Source: Sternotherus odoratus (lineage: Eukaryota > Chordata > Testudines > Kinosternidae). From it: a stretch of 64,000 bases of DNA. The notes below the pieces were generated by a model. It was given only the letters and a program-made list of their open reading frames with translations, made no database searches and was not told where the DNA came from. This document shows, piece after piece, positions 24,846 to 38,244 of this stretch (position 1 is its first letter; the number at the start of each line of letters is the position of its first letter). The DNA is taken from NCBI GenBank assembly GCA_032164245.1, contig JAVMKO010000002.1:178132920-178196919 (forward strand), written 5' to 3'. The position numbers were made by a program, and so were the translations under genes.

Positions 24846-25066
24846 GGCCTCGTCTACATGCCGGAGTTGCACGGGTTTAACTACAATCAGTTTTTAAACT
24901 GCTTTGGGTAGACAGTTATTTCATTTTCAGTGGCTTATTTTGGTTTAGCTTAACCTATTGCTGTTTGACTTGGCTTATACTGGGATAAGGCTAGTTAGAA
25001 CCCAAATAGGAGTGTCCAGACAGCCTTTTGAACCAGAGATATTTTGCTTATTGTGCAAACAAGCCC
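24846..25066. mobile_element. MITE, Harbinger-like, separate family
   Basis: It begins GGCCTCGTCTACATGCCGG and ends GTGCAAACAAGCCC, flanked by TCA on both sides (a possible 3-bp TSD). The interior includes GTTTAACTACAATCAGTTTT. The inverted ends are only partly matched. Confidence 0.55.
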
Positions 25067-25354
25067 TCAGTTTTCATTAAGAAAACCCCATGTTTCTAGC
25101 TTTTATGGTTGTTGAAATAACCTTGAAAATCTGACCTGAGTTAAACCAACACAGGAATGTCTGCCTGAGTTTGCAGACAGCCAGATACAATAACTCTAAG
25201 AGAGATGAACCTATAGTAATTCCATATAGTTCAGCCAAATTTGCAGCTGGAATGGTCTGCAATGATTTGAACTTTGTTAGAAGATTCCTTGCCATCTGGC
25301 AAAACTTATTAATTCAATACCCCTATTTTGTCCACACTAGCGTATATTCCCAGG

Positions 25355-25440
25355 AATATTGAGAACTGCTATAGCTGATCAGACCAGTAGTCCACCTAGG
25401 CTGGGTACCCTGGCTCCAGATACTTCAGAGGAAGGTAAGA
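25355..25440 (-). mobile_element. CR1 3' tail relic
   Basis: GAACTGCTATAGCTGATCAG, ACCAGTAGTCCACCTAGGCT and GGGTACCCTGGCTCCAGATA read as the reverse complement of the CR1 3' end found at 4150-4232. Degenerate. Confidence 0.65.
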
Positions 25441-27916
25441 AAACTCATAATATCCTGCTGGTAGGGGAAGTATCATCTTAATTTCATACAGTTTTTTGGC
25501 TGGTGTGTGTTTATATCCCTTATATCTTTTTAACCTATCTGTCATCTATCATGTATGTCTATTGTTTGAACTATTCTCTAGAGGTTCAGCCATAAAGGTC
25601 ACAATAGGACATAGGTCATAAGTCAAAACAGATCAAAAGGTATAGCGTGCCAAATGTTGTAATATAATTCATGCTAGTGTATATAGCACATACATAAAGT
25701 GATAGCTCATGTTAGGACATTGCCTCATATTGCTCTTATAGTGCTACAGCTCCCCTAAGAGCGTTACAATATCCTTTTAACTTTCTCATGGATTCGCCTA
25801 GCTGTGAGTTATTTCTGGCCAGTGGAATGTACAGAGTTACCTTTTGGGTATTATTTAAGCAGGCGTTTTGTGATTTTGCCAGAGATCTTTTTTGCAGGAG
25901 TCAAGGTGTGTATTGTTTCCCTAGTTCAAAAAAAAGAGAGAGAGAAGGAAACTGAAGATTTACACTTTGGCGTAAAGACATATTGGGTATATGATCCCTT
26001 GGTCACAGCAAGGATATGCGGGAGAAGCCATATACAATTGACTTTCATTGCCACAGTTTTTTGTACGCCACCTTAAAACGAAAAATAGACAACTTGCAAC
26101 CGAATACTTCTGTTACTGGTGTTGTTTTTATTTTATTTTCTAAATGCTGCCATTTATGTTTTTGCTCATTGTTCTGTTACTCTTGGATCAGAAAGAGATA
26201 CAGAATAGAAGAAAAAACCTCTGAAAATGATCCTTTTCCTATGGGCTCTTCACCCTTCTCTTACTCTTTTGACTTTTCTCCCTTTGGGTGCATAGTGGAA
26301 AAGTCATTACTTGCATGTGGAGGAAAAAGCATTTAATGAATCACAAAATCATTCAATTATTCTTAAAAACACTTCACATCACACATCTTTTTCCAAGTAA
26401 AGTGTGCATTTTTCACATTTAAATGGTGCATAACTACCTGACACAATGAGTCCCTAGAGTTAAAGACATTTTTACAGAAGGGTTCCAGAAGTATATACAG
26501 CATTTTGATATATGTCAGCATTAAAGACCGTATATTTAAGATGCAGAATTTCCTTCTCTCTCTTCGCTGTCTTTCAACAGTTTTTATGCAAAGGTGCCTT
26601 AGTGTTGTTGTGAAACTACCTAGCTTGTACCATAGTTAGATTCATGTACTTTGCTTAGCTTAGAGTGCTGCATTACCATATGATAAATTTCTAGTGATCC
26701 TTAGCAGCTGATGTGGTAGCCATAGTATTTAGAATTTTTGTAATGAAATATCTATTTGTGGAGGACTAGAAGTGAGAGACTTCTGCTATAAATCAAATTA
26801 TTCTCAGTTGTTTGTTGGGTCTAATTCTACTCTCATATCAACGATTCACAAGTTTAATTCCACTGATTCTATAGGAATTACTCCAGTTTATGCACAGTGT
26901 AACTGAGAATAAAATCTGTTCTAATCTGTTTTTATTTTCTGGTTCTCTTCCGACCCTTTTTTACTTTTCCCCTCCCTCAACCTTGAGTTTTTGTATGGAC
27001 TTTAGTTGAAAAACCTCACTTTCTGAATGTTATGAAGATGTGTGCTCTCTGCACAGCAGGGCCAGGTGAAATTCAAGGAGTTTGAGAATTTTGCAAAATT
27101 CTCCAATGATTGGGTTTGCAAAATTAGTATGAGGCCCAGATCCTCAGCACTCCAATGGTGCTGTGCTGATTTATACCGGCTGTACATCTGGTCTTGAATT
27201 TGTAAACTGCTTTCTCCTTGTGATTTAAACACATTTTTTCCCCTTCGTAATTCAGATTTTAAACAATCCTTTTTTTTACTAGCCAACTGGAATTATAGGA
27301 CTATAATAGGGATAGCGGAAAACTGCCACCCTAAGAACTAGTGAGTGCTATATACATGGTATATTTAGAGGAGGTACATTTTTTCTTTTGAATTTTTCTC
27401 TTTCCCTTGTACCTTTTTTCCCCAGGCTTTCCTGTCCAAAATGTGAATTCAGAAACTTTCATGGTTGTGGTCAAGCTTTCAGATACATGGCTTTCCTGAA
27501 GGTACAAAAATTGGGCAAAATGAGTTACCTCTCCCTATAATTCTCTGTTTCAGTTAAACTGTACAGTGTGTATTAGTGCACAATTTTCTATTCCCTTTCA
27601 TTTCTCTGGAGTCCAGAGGGTGTTTAAATTTACTTAGCCATAAAATTTACAATATTTCACATTGCAAGACAAGTATTTTAAATTCACTCACATGTCACTA
27701 GTCTGTAATACTTACCAATGCTAGCTGGTATTATGATAGACATACATTCAGACTGTATTAGTTCCCATAGTATGGGAAAAATCCTGATCATATGTAAGGT
27801 GACATTAAAGGGAGAAACCCCTTATGCAGCAAACCCAGGCTCCACATGCAGTTAACTAAGCCTGAATTGGTTGAGTCTGCCCTAGAAGGCAGAAAAAAGG
27901 TCTTCAATTGAAGTCA
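25441..27916. other. Intergenic; one palindromic short repeat
   Basis: No gene recognised. At 26817-26922 a short palindromic repeat, GGGTCTAATTCTACTCTCAT ... ATGCACAGTGTAACTGAGAA, belongs to the SINE-sized hairpin repeats found across this window. Frames at 25804-26336 lack any family signature. Confidence 0.45.
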
Positions 27917-28255
27917 TCATAGATTAGAAGGTCAGAAGGGACCATTGTGTTCCTCTAGTTTGTCCTCCTGTGTAACACAGGCCAAAGGACATCCCTGAAT
28001 TCATTTCTCTCTGAACTAGAGGATATCTTAGAGAAAGTATCCAATCTTGATATCAAATGTTCCAGTGATGAAGAATCTACCACAGCTCTTAGTAAGACAT
28101 TCTAATGATTAATTACCCTCACTTTTTTAAAAAAAATGCATCTTATTTATTTTCTAGTCTGAATTCATCTAGCTTCAACTTCCAGCCACTGTATCTTGTT
28201 ATACTTTTTTGTCTGCCTCACTGAAGTGCCTTCTACTATCACACTTCTATTCCCC
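27917..28255 (-). mobile_element. CR1 LINE fragment C, one part
   Basis: The reverse complement carries CR1 3' coding text. On the + strand one sees GTCAGAAGGGACCATTGTGT, GAAGAATCTACCACAGCTCT and TTAATTACCCTCACTTTTTT. It is interrupted by the hAT fragment that follows and resumes at 28820. About 100 bp of CR1 text expected between the parts are missing. Confidence 0.85.
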
Positions 28256-28819
28256 ATGATTCTTGGCCCTGGCCTCTCCTCCACTGTCTCCCCTCTTCCG
28301 CAGCCATGCTACCATATGGGCAGCACTCTGGGAGGGCATGACTGAGCACTCCTCCAGGGCAGCATGTCTGGCTCTGGTTGGGCAGCATGGTAAGGGTGCC
28401 AGGGCCAGGGGGTTGGATAAGGGGCAGGGGATCTCTGGGGGCAGTCAGGGGACGGTTGGATGGGGCAAAGGTTTGCGGGGGACAGTCAGGGGACAGTGAA
28501 TGGGGGGCAGATAAGCATGGGAATCCCGGGGGGGTGTTTTTCGGGGGAAGGGGTATGGATAGGAGTCGGGGCAGTCAGGGGACAGGGAGCAGGAGTGGGG
28601 AGGGTTGGATGGGGTGGGGTATCATTAGGGGGTCATCAGGGGGACAAGGAGCGGGGTGGGGGTTGGGTGGATTATGGGATTCTGAGGTGGACAGTCTGGG
28701 GGTGGGAAGTGGGAGGGGGTCAGATAGCGGGCAGGGGGGGCAGGCTGTTTGGAGAGCCTGCCCAGCCCTTCATACAGTTTTGTAACTTCACTGTGGCCCT
28801 CGGGCCTTGCTCACCCCTG
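28256..28819. mobile_element. hAT DNA transposon fragment, G-rich
   Basis: It ends GTGGCCCTCGGGCCTTGCTC, then ACCCCTG, the right terminus of the family at 13005 and 62850. The interior has repeated GGGGGCAGTCAGGGGAC-like units. The left terminus and TSD are not visible, so the left side and adjacent CR1 were probably deleted. Long frames here (28263-28825) are low-complexity Gly/Arg translations, not genes. Confidence 0.75.
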
Positions 28820-29385
28820 CTATAAGGCATGTTTTCTAATCCTTTAGTCAGTCTCATCACTCTTCTCTGAACCCTCTCCAATTTACTTCAATTCTGGACA
28901 CCAGAACTGGACATATTGTTCCAGTAACAGTTATGCTAGTGCCAAGTAGAGAGGTAATGCAACCTCCCTACTACTTGATATTCTCATTTATACATCCAAG
29001 CATCACATTAGCCCTTTTGGCTGTAGTGTCTCACTGGGCACTCATGTTCAGCTCACCACCCGCCATGATCATTTAATTTTTTAAAAAAATTACTGCATCT
29101 CCGCTTCCCAGAATAGTGTCCCCATTCTGTAAGGATGTATGGCCTATATTTTTTGTTACTAGAGGCATGACTTTACATTTAGCCATATTGAAATACATAT
29201 TGTTTGCATGCGCCCAGCTTACCAAGCGAATCAGATTGCTCTATATCAGTGACCTGTCCTGGCAAAAATTTTCAGATAACACAAACACTGGGGAAAGTGG
29301 TAAATAATGATCTGTAATTATTTTATTTTCTTCCAGGCCGTTGATGAATATGTTAAATAGAGCAGGGCAAAGACCTAGATCATTT
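28820..29385 (-). mobile_element. CR1 LINE fragment C, other part
   Basis: It continues fragment C after the hAT insertion. Examples are CTCTTCTCTGAACCCTCTCC, ACATTAGCCCTTTTGGCTGT, TACCAAGCGAATCAGATTGC and GTTAAATAGAGCAGGGCAAA. The coding sense is on the minus strand and broken by many stops. Confidence 0.88.
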
Positions 29386-31677
29386 GCTTCTGAGCTGTCA
29401 GTAACTCAGAAACTACTAAGGCCACTTTAGACTGTCTTACTTCCCCTTCTTCCCTTTACCTACAGGATCCTTCCTGAATAGGTTATAGCTATTGATTCCA
29501 TATTCCAGTTATGAAAATCTTCCCAACAGGTTTCAGTAATATCAACGACTTAGAATTTGTGCTAATAAATGGTTGATTCCAATGCCTCTTATTTATTATT
29601 CCAATCGAAGCACGGATGTTAAGAAAAATATTTTTTTTATGTCCCTGGGTGCTTTGGTGAATTTTGTTCTTTAACTTGACTATGTTGTCAATGAGTGATC
29701 ATTTGTTCCCCCTTTCATCCGCATGTTTTTTTATTGGTTTTAAGTCAGTGATGCTAGGACAATTTACATCAACTCAGGATCAGCCTTGGCATCTTTCTCT
29801 TGATTTTAATAGGAGCTGAATTAGGCCCTGTACATGCAAGTACATCTTCCTATTGACCTTTAAAGTAAGATGGAATCATGTGTAAATCATGAGATTAAAT
29901 ATATCAACAGTATTCAGATTTACTGAGGCAAAGCAGGCATATAACACATTAGTGCAAGAAATGGCTTAGGTGTCTAAGGTCCCTAACTCCATGAGAGGGG
30001 CAGGACCTAGGACCCATCCCTCTTGTTATCTGCCATTGGTTAGCATAGGCAGGCAGCCACCTAGCATGCTGTCTTTTGTGGAGCCTATTATCAGGCATCT
30101 ATCTCTCCCCATGTATTTATAGGGAACCTAGGTGCTTAATTACGGATTTGTGGGTCTCAATGATTTTCTAGGAGCCTAAAATTTAGCACTACAGTGCCTA
30201 AATCCCTTTGTGGTTCACAGCCATGGATAGTAAAATACCCTCTCACCAGTGAAGATGGTCCTTGAGTCATTGCCTGAGCCGTATTGGATCTGTGCTGAAC
30301 AATTTGAGTGTAATCTTTGTTCTTTCTTTCCTCAGAGCAAACTGAAGGGAAGCTGACTACGACTCAGAGCCAGCAAAGGACTGAAGTACACAAGTTAAAA
30401 ATGTGCTTAAGTCTTTTTCTGGCTTTAGGCCTTTATCACTACACATTAAGTAGAACGAATTGCAGGCCACAAATTACTTCTCTTGAGAATATAGAAAGAC
30501 TCTTGGCCAGGTTCAAGGGCTGACAGACGCAGGAGCAGTGCAGAATGAAGTTGTGGAGTGGCGTCTCTAGGTATATGAGATGAAGATCTCTTGTGATGGG
30601 TGTTGATAAGCACTATGGCAATGGAGAATTTGGAGAGAAAAATCAGATGCAGTCCTAAAACCTAACCTGATCACCTCTTAGCACTGAAAGGTGGACAGAG
30701 TTGCTTTTGTTACTAGAACCCTTGCTGATCATCTAGTAATCAACCTAAAAAAGGAGCTTTGATTATCTATGGAAAGGGGCTGTGGAATGTTTATATGGAG
30801 AGCAGTGAACAAAGCTAGTGCACATGTATAGAAGTTATATCTGATATAAGAGGAGGGACAGATTGCTAAAAGCAGCAAGGAATAAGCAAGCTGTTCAGTA
30901 TGAAAATAAAATCCTTCTATTTTCTAGCCTCTCCCCTCTCATGCAAGCCAAGAAAAGAGATCTAGTGTTTCAGGAAAAAAAATATTTTGATAGTTAACAC
31001 CAAAGCTCCAGTATCTAACCAGAAAAAATTAAAGATCCTGCACCAGAAGATAGCTTCCAGGACAGGGCATTCTTGAGGTCAGGGTGGAAACAAACAAGTA
31101 AAACCCCCAAATCTCTGAAAATGATAAAGCTAATGGTGATTTAACCCTTTCAAGTCACAGTTTGAAACCTTGGCAACAATCCAGGCTTTTTGCTTACCCT
31201 TTGTTTTTTATTAGAAAGTCTGGAAAATGTTGCTGTAATATGAATATTAATATTTACAGTACCTGTAATGGGAATACTACTAGCTCACCATATGATACAC
31301 TAACCATTTCATGCAAGCTATTTGTACTTTGAATGTGGCCATTTGATGAGAATTCTTCAAACTTAAATAGTTTATATGCATTTTATTTAGTCTTAGACTC
31401 CCCCCTCCCCCCAACATACACACATTGTAAGAACTAGAGAGAAAATTCAACCCTCCAGTAATCTTTATAGGTCAACTATTCCCTTAATAATCCCTCTTTC
31501 TATAAACACCTAACCAAGAGAACTAGAGAAAAATTACTGGAAATACTAACAGACTCTACCTTTAAAGATGTTGCTTAGTTGGCTTAATAACAATGGTTAA
31601 CTAGTTATATAGGAAACCTGAGAATCATGAATGGAGTTAGTTCCTCTAAAGTTTAAATTTTACCCTTTCCTTTCTTC
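29386..31677. other. Intergenic, nothing supported
   Basis: AT-rich DNA without recognised exon or repeat. Confidence 0.5.
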
Positions 31678-32409
31678 CCCACTGTGGCGGGGTAACCACC
31701 CACCCCCTACCAGAAGGGGCTTGGGAAAGCCCCAAAAGGGGTTTAAAATAGCCCAAGGAGGGGGTTAAGGCTGGGAGCCAGCAGGCCTTTCAGGCCTGAT
31801 TGGGCATTAGGCCCAGCTGGGTGGTCACGCCCCAAACTCAGGCCAGAGTATAAAGGCTGGGAGGCAGGAGCCTAGAGAGGAGTCTCCTCTGCATTCATAG
31901 GGAGACAGGCCTGACTGCAGGAGCTGAAGCCAGGTACCTGGGTTAGGGCAGAGCTGGGGCAGGGCAGAGGGAGCTGGGCAGGCTCTAGCCGAGAGCCCCA
32001 GGCCTTCAGGCCTGATACAAGGCCCGACCCAGGAGTACCACGGTTGCAGGGGGCAACCCAGGGCTGGAGATAGCGACAGCAGGCCAACCCTCCTTGCCTG
32101 TGATGAGAAGCCATGATCCTGCAGTCTGCCCCAGTGAGCGGAGGCAAGTGGTGACTGACAGTGGCACACTCTGAGGTGAGGATAGGGGGTAGAGGGTTCC
32201 CCTGGGGAGGGGAGACCCTCACACCAAAGGGGGTACTGCAGGGCTGCAGCACCCACAGTTGGAGGGCACTGGGGTCCGGGAGGGACACGGGGCCAGCAAA
32301 GGAGCGGGGCATCAACCTGCAGAGGGCGCTCTGGACGCTAAATGAGCTGATTCCCCAGATGACCAGTGGGAGGTGTCGCAGGGGTGAGTGGTGACCCTGT
32401 TACACCCAC
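31678..32409. mobile_element. Solo LTR of an LTR retrotransposon
   Basis: The LTR spans 31683-32404 (722 bp), starts TGTGGCGGGGT and ends ...CCCTGTTACA (TG...CA), with a perfect 5-bp TSD CCCAC at 31678-31682 and 32405-32409. A TATAAA box lies at 31849-31854, which favours + orientation. No gag, pol or second LTR is adjacent, so it is a recombined solo LTR. The 5-bp TSD fits Gypsy-type or some endogenous retroviral elements, and I cannot decide between them. Long minus-strand frames (31825-32315) are composition artefacts. Confidence 0.82.
31849..31854 (+). promoter_or_regulatory. TATA box of the solo LTR
   Basis: AGTATAAAGGC follows a GC-rich stretch about 165 bp into the LTR, the usual place for an LTR core promoter. 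Activity is inferred only. Confidence 0.5.
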
Positions 32410-34915
32410 CCTTAATTTAAGAGTAACATTCCCCCACAAATCTGCCTTGCATGGTAGACCTTGTTTCTGATATTCCATTCTCCCTGCTGTATGTTTGTGG
32501 AACTCACTTTGATACCAAAGATATACTAGCACATCATGCTCTACTGGTGGATGCTTCAGAAATGTTGCTAGATTAAAGAGCCAGGGAAAGCAGACTTTTA
32601 GTTGTGATCCACCAAACAGATCTGAGAGAGGCATATTGCTCTAAGAGAGGATAGACTTTCAAGGTATGTGGTGCTATAATGGGAGAGAAGGACTTTTCAA
32701 TTCTAATCCACCCATTCCGGATGAGAGAGACTGAGCGAATACCCTTGTGTATGGTGCATTGCATCTAGCTACGGAAGTAGTGTTAGGGTGGAATTTATGG
32801 ATTCTAAATTGTTTGCCAGGAAATGTTTACTAGCTTTACACAATAAATGACTGAAAGCATATCCCTGAGTTTAATGTGATAGGGCTATTTCCTTACATTT
32901 GGTACAAAGTATTCTGAATACCAATAAAATAAACTTTTTTTTAAAAAATAAATAAGACAAACAAGCAATGCATGTTCATATTTATGGGATCTAGTTCGGA
33001 AAGGTTTGGTTGTGACTACAGCTTTTACAGGGTAAACTTATTGCACTCACCTCTGGATCCATGCCATGCCTGACATATCAGAAATGAGATGTGGGACTTA
33101 TTTTTAGAGCCAAATGCTCTCATCAAGGTACATTTTAAAAAAGGAATCGTGTTACCATTGCTGCGTGTGTCCTATACAATGAAGAACTCTACATGCATAA
33201 GAGAAGGCTAGATATAAACCCCTGAAAACAAGTGCAAAACTGCACATTTAGCTGGTTAAAATGTCAAACAGTTTTGGACTTCTCTTTGTTACAGTTTAGA
33301 ATCTTAAGTCTTTTGCACCTTATCTGTTTTCTTTTATGTTCTACAGTTCAATGCTATGCTATGGACCAGTGTAGTTTCACAGTGTATGTTACATTAGATA
33401 CTTTGGATAATGCTTTGCAGAGTGAGAGTTGCTTTTCCTGGGTGACCTATATACAGTACTTACTCTGACACTTCCCGTACATAAAGGTACAGAGTAACAG
33501 TTTGTTTAATTTCAGAGGGTTTTTTCTTCTTCTTCACAGTGTGCCTATGTAACAACTCATTACTATTAAGAGAATAGATTCAACGGAGTTTGTTTTAATC
33601 ATACAATAGGCTTTGAGAGGGAGATGCTGGCATATTTTTTGCCTGTGTGAACACTTCTCTGTGTGTGTAATTTTATATATATACAATTTAACAATGTAAA
33701 TTTTCAAAGATTAGGCATTTGCATCTTCTGTACATAGAAATCAGTAGTATACATGGATACTCCCTTCCATAATGCTTTGCTCATAGAATTGAGTTGATTT
33801 ATAAAGGTAAATTTTAAAGAAAACGCCAAAATTAGAGGTCTGATTCTGCAAACCTTGTATGTCCATAAATCTGATTTCAGCGATAAGACCTCACTGGGAT
33901 TTTGGGGTGTATAGAAAATTCAGGATCACTCCTTTAATGTATTAATAAAAGCATCTTAGATGCTGGCCTTTTTATTAACATTTTCATGTTAAAATGAAGT
34001 TTTCAGTGTGTCTTCAGATCAAATAGTAATTATGTTTAGTTGATTATTTTTTAAATTTCTATTACACTGTAACTATGGGGCTGACCATGTAAAGGGCCGA
34101 GGGTCTCCTGTGAAGTGAGCGTGAGTAAAAAGGGCTCAGCACTTTATAGGGTCAAGCTGAAGACGTTTTATAATAGAAGACATTTGTGGGATGAATTATT
34201 TTAAAGATTTTATTCATAGTACACTATGCTATATAGTGCACTATACACTAGGCTAGTAATAGAGATTTAGTAAAATTTTGAGTATAAGTAATTCTAGGAC
34301 ACTGTAGGATCCAAAGAATTTAGCCCAATGAAGGATTAGCAAATATACAGCACAAATTTTATCTGAAAAGTTTTGGTGACAGCAAAAATTATTTGTACAG
34401 ATGGGAGTTTGTATAATTGGACTCAATTATTATTATTGGACATTAATTCAAATTAAGAGGTTAGATAAACAAGATTTTACTGTAAATAATATCTTACCAC
34501 CCAATCATAGCCAGTTCCTGCAGCCTGTAACAAGTTTGTTGGTGGGGAAATCCCAAATGCCCCCAAAACAATTTACTTGACCAGTGTTCTATATTTTAGA
34601 GAGAGCTGCAGGATTTGGTGACATTAAGCAAATGCCACAGCATTCAGTCTGATATAGCCAAAACACTGGTGTTTCTCGTGCCTGTTCCTTTCATTAGAGG
34701 CCACCAGATGCTGCAATCTAGATTTAGGGGCATATACTAATCTTGCACACAAAGGAGTTGCATATGTTATGAGTTAATTCCTTTTTGTTGTTCTCTCTTG
34801 CACATGGCATTTTGAAACAGTTAAATACGTGGAAAATATTTTTAGTTTGCTGTATTTTAGTAGCTTATATTGAAATATCATCTGATATATATTTGCTACC
34901 ACAAAATATATGAAT
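32410..34915. other. Intergenic, nothing supported
   Basis: AT-rich and repeat-poor by eye. No exon recognised. Confidence 0.5.
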
Positions 34916-35890
34916 GACTTACTTCTCCACACCAGTCATGATTTTATATCCTGTCATATCCCACTTAGTCATCTCTTTTCCAAGTTCAAAAGTCCAAGTT
35001 TTATTAATCTCACTTCATATGGCAGCCGATCCATACCCCTAATTTTTGCTGCCCTTTTCTGAACCTCTTCCAATATATATTTTTTTGAGATGGGGCGCCC
35101 ACATCTGAATGCAATGTTGAAGATGTGGGCATACTGTGGATTTATATAGAGGCAATATGATATTTTCTTTCTTAAGCATTCCCAACATTGGTTGCTTTTT
35201 TGACTGCTGCTGCACATTGAGTGGATGTTGTCAGAGAACTATCCACAATGACTCCAAGATCTTTCTTGAGTGGTAACAGCCAATTTAGACCCCATCATTT
35301 TATATGTATAGTTGAGATTATCTTTTCCAATGTGCATTACTTTGCATTTCTTCTGCCATTTTGTTGCCCAGTCACCCAGTTTTGAGACATTGTTTTGTAG
35401 CTCTTTGCAGTCTGCCTGGGACTTACAAAATGACTCAAAATAGTTATCTGAAAATTTTGCTACCTCACTGTTTACCCCTTTTTACAGATCCTTTATTAAT
35501 CTGTTTAAAAGGACTGGTCCCAGTACAGACACCTGGGGAACCTCTCTTCATTCTGAAAATGGACCACTTATTCCCACCCTTTGTTTCCTATCTTTTAACT
35601 GGTTACCGGTCCATGAGAAGACCTTCCCTTTGATCCCATGACAGCTTACTTTGTTTACGAGCCTTTGGTGAGGGACCTTGTCAAAGGCTTTCTAAAAATC
35701 TAAATACACCATATCCACTGGATCCCCCTTGTCCACATGCTTTTTGACCCCCTCAAAGAATTCTAGTAGATTGGTGAGGCATTATTTCCCTTTACAAAAA
35801 CCACATAGATGAACATAATTTGTCAAAGTGCTGACAATTTTGTTCTTTACTACAGTTTCAATGGGTTTGCCTGGTACTAAAGTCAGAATT
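34916..35890 (-). mobile_element. CR1 LINE fragment D
   Basis: A nearly continuous CR1 segment reads on the minus strand. The frame at 34969-35217 includes the C-terminal reverse-transcriptase words EVQKRAAKIRGMDRLPYEVR and LGLLNLEKR. The + strand shows CCAGTCACCCAGTTTTGAGA, CTTTGGTGAGGGACCTTGTC and CCTCAAAGAATTCTAGTAGA. It is truncated at both ends and interrupted by stops and small deletions. Confidence 0.92.
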
Positions 35891-37681
35891 TAAACACAGC
35901 AGTAGTCTCTGGTTCCTGTGGGGCACCTCGTGCTTAAACAATGTTGCTGAATCAGAACCTCCAAAATGCCAAGATGACTTAGTATTCTGGCATTTGCAGA
36001 TTGAGCTGTTTTTTTGCACACCTCAGACTAGATGTCCTAGAAACAGAATAAAGTTCTGCCATGCATTTCTTAGGGAAATGGCATCCAACTCTACCTTAGC
36101 AAGCCAGCATCTAAAAATAACATTCAAAAAAGTGACTATAATTAGGCTTGTGTTACTGGCTCCCTAGAAACAATGAGCAACTAGGGCTCAAGGCAATAAG
36201 AATCTTGCACTCACTTGGACATAGGCCACATCTTCTTCAAAAGTTAATGTACATGCTATATGTTTAAACAAACTCTTCCTTCATACTGCGTTTCCCCCAC
36301 CCAACATCTGCTGTTAATCTAGAGACATTGGTGTTTGGAATAGATGAGGCAGGTATGTTTCAAAACACACATACCCTTGTTTAGGACTTTATTCCCTGTA
36401 GTGATTATTAGCTTAGGTTCCAATCTCACAATTGACTCCACTTAATAAAAACTCCAGTGGACATAAGTGGGGCCCCAGGAGGCCCCAAGGATCTTCCCAT
36501 GCAGAGCAGATTGCAGGATCAGAGCCTAAGCTCTTATGGTTGGAAACAGGCTTTGTCCTGTGCTTATACAGCATCTAGCACAGTGGGATACTGGTCCATG
36601 ACTAGGGCTCTTGGATGCTACAGGAATATTTTATATAATAAAATAGCCCTGTGGAGCTAGTGATAATTGTTTTTGAAGAGCTCACAATCTAACCAATAGC
36701 TGGTAACATTTAGGTATTTTACTTATTTATTCTTGGTCCATATTTCTCCCTTCTCCAACTCCTGCAATTAACAGTGTGAATGGGCAGGAAAACACAAACC
36801 GGGGGCTATATCGTACAGTACTTGGTTTTAGCCTATAAACTATGTATGAGATTAGTGGCATAAGGTCATCCACACATTTCCCTGCTAAATTCCGCTAACT
36901 GAGAGAAGCAAATTAGGGAATGTGTCCCCTGTCCTTGCTCTCTCAACGCCTGGAGAAAAAAATCAGATGAACAACAGCACCAGAAAATTTTAGATACTGA
37001 TAATGTTTCTCTATAGTTAAACTTATATTTAACATGAGTAAACTGCATATTTTATCCATTAAAGAGATATAAATCTTATGTCAAAATATTTGACATGCAA
37101 ATATTTATCATAACAGCCATCTGTAATTTAGATTTTTGTTGATTATTTGTCATGATACAAAATATACACAATGCAATTAAAACATGAGTACTGATTCACA
37201 TACAATGTGTTCAAAATACATTGAGTTAGCCACCACAATTCAATCTTTTTTAAAGTGAGGGCTACATTAAAATGTCTTTTTCAAAAGCTGTAAAAACTGA
37301 AATTCAACACCCAAGCGGACAAATAACCCCCCCCCCCCCCGCATAATATGCAAAATTACATACTTTGAGTGCCTCAGTAATATAGTTTCAGCAAAAGCAT
37401 TAAATGTGTATCAAATACATATTGTTTTAATGAACCATTCACTTGCTTATACATGCATATCGAATATGTCTAAATATTAACAGGGGCTGTATAGTATTAT
37501 ACAAACTAAAATACACAATAGATATTCGGATAGCGATTTCTCAGGTCAAAATTTAAAGACCTGAGATGATGCTAAAGAGAAATCAAGCAGTAAATTGCAA
37601 TATAATGTATAGATCTGGAACTAAGGGGATATTGTACAAGACAATGCTTGGCACCAATAAATTATTCACTTAAAGCTAGCG
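35891..37681. other. Intergenic; one repeat tail and a poly(C) run
   Basis: No gene recognised. A poly(C) tract lies at about 37327-37340. A repeat tail lies at 36535-36650 (separate entry). Confidence 0.5.
36535..36650 (+). repeat. SINE/L2-type 3' tail
   Basis: TTTGTCCTGTGCTTATACAG, CATCTAGCACAGTGGGATAC and TGGTCCATGACTAGGGCTCT form a tail I know as a frequent turtle repeat ending in AATAATA-like bases. Confidence 0.6.

Positions 37682-37762
<81 letters not shown>
37682..37762. repeat. (TA)n microsatellite, about 40 units
   Basis: An uninterrupted TA run adjoins the SINE array. A second, short TATATATAATATATA tract (38699-38716) lies at the other end, so the array sits within a TA repeat. 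Confidence 0.97.
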
Positions 37763-37769
<7 letters not shown>

Positions 37770-38003
37770 ATGGAGATATACCAATCTCCTAGAACTGGAA
37801 AGACCTTGAAGGTCATCGAGTCCAGTCCCCTGCCTACACTAGCAGGATCTGCCTGCCTACACTAGCAGGATTGAGTACTGTCCCCTGACAGATTTTTTGC
37901 CCCAGATCCCTAAATGGCCCCCTCAAGGATTGCACTCACAACCCTGGGTTTAGCAGGCCAATGCTCAAACCACTGAGCTATCCCTCCCCCCCAAAAAAAA
38001 TTA
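37763..38003 (-). repeat. SINE unit 1
   Basis: It has the 23-bp internal duplication (TGCCTACACTAGCAGGAT at 37831 and again at 37854). Its B-box region on the minus strand is GTGAGTGCAATCC. It differs from unit 2 by a single T/C inside the duplicated block (GGATCT versus GGATCC). Confidence 0.9.
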
Positions 38004-38244
38004 ATAATAAATGGAGATATACCAATCTCCTAGAACTGGAAAGACCTTGAAGGTCATCGAGTCCAGTCCCCTGCCTACACTAGCAGGATCCGCCTGCCTA
38101 CACTAGCAGGATTGAGTACTGTCCCCTGACAGATTTTTTGCCCCAGATCCCTAAATGGCCCCCTCAAGGATTGCACTCACAACCCTGGGTTTAGCAGGCC
38201 AATGCTCAAACCACTGAGCTATCCCTCCCCCCCAAAAAAAATTA
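38004..38244 (-). repeat. SINE unit 2
   Basis: It has the 23-bp duplication and the GTGCAATCC B-box variant. By eye it is identical to unit 3. Confidence 0.9.

Noticed and set aside
28263..28825. Gly-rich frames of 78-135 codons
   Set aside because: Translation of the G-rich interior of a hAT fragment; no family and frames overlap each other.
31825..32315. Minus-strand frames of 143 and 147 codons
   Set aside because: Inside the solo LTR and opposite to its likely direction; GC-rich DNA lacks stops by chance.
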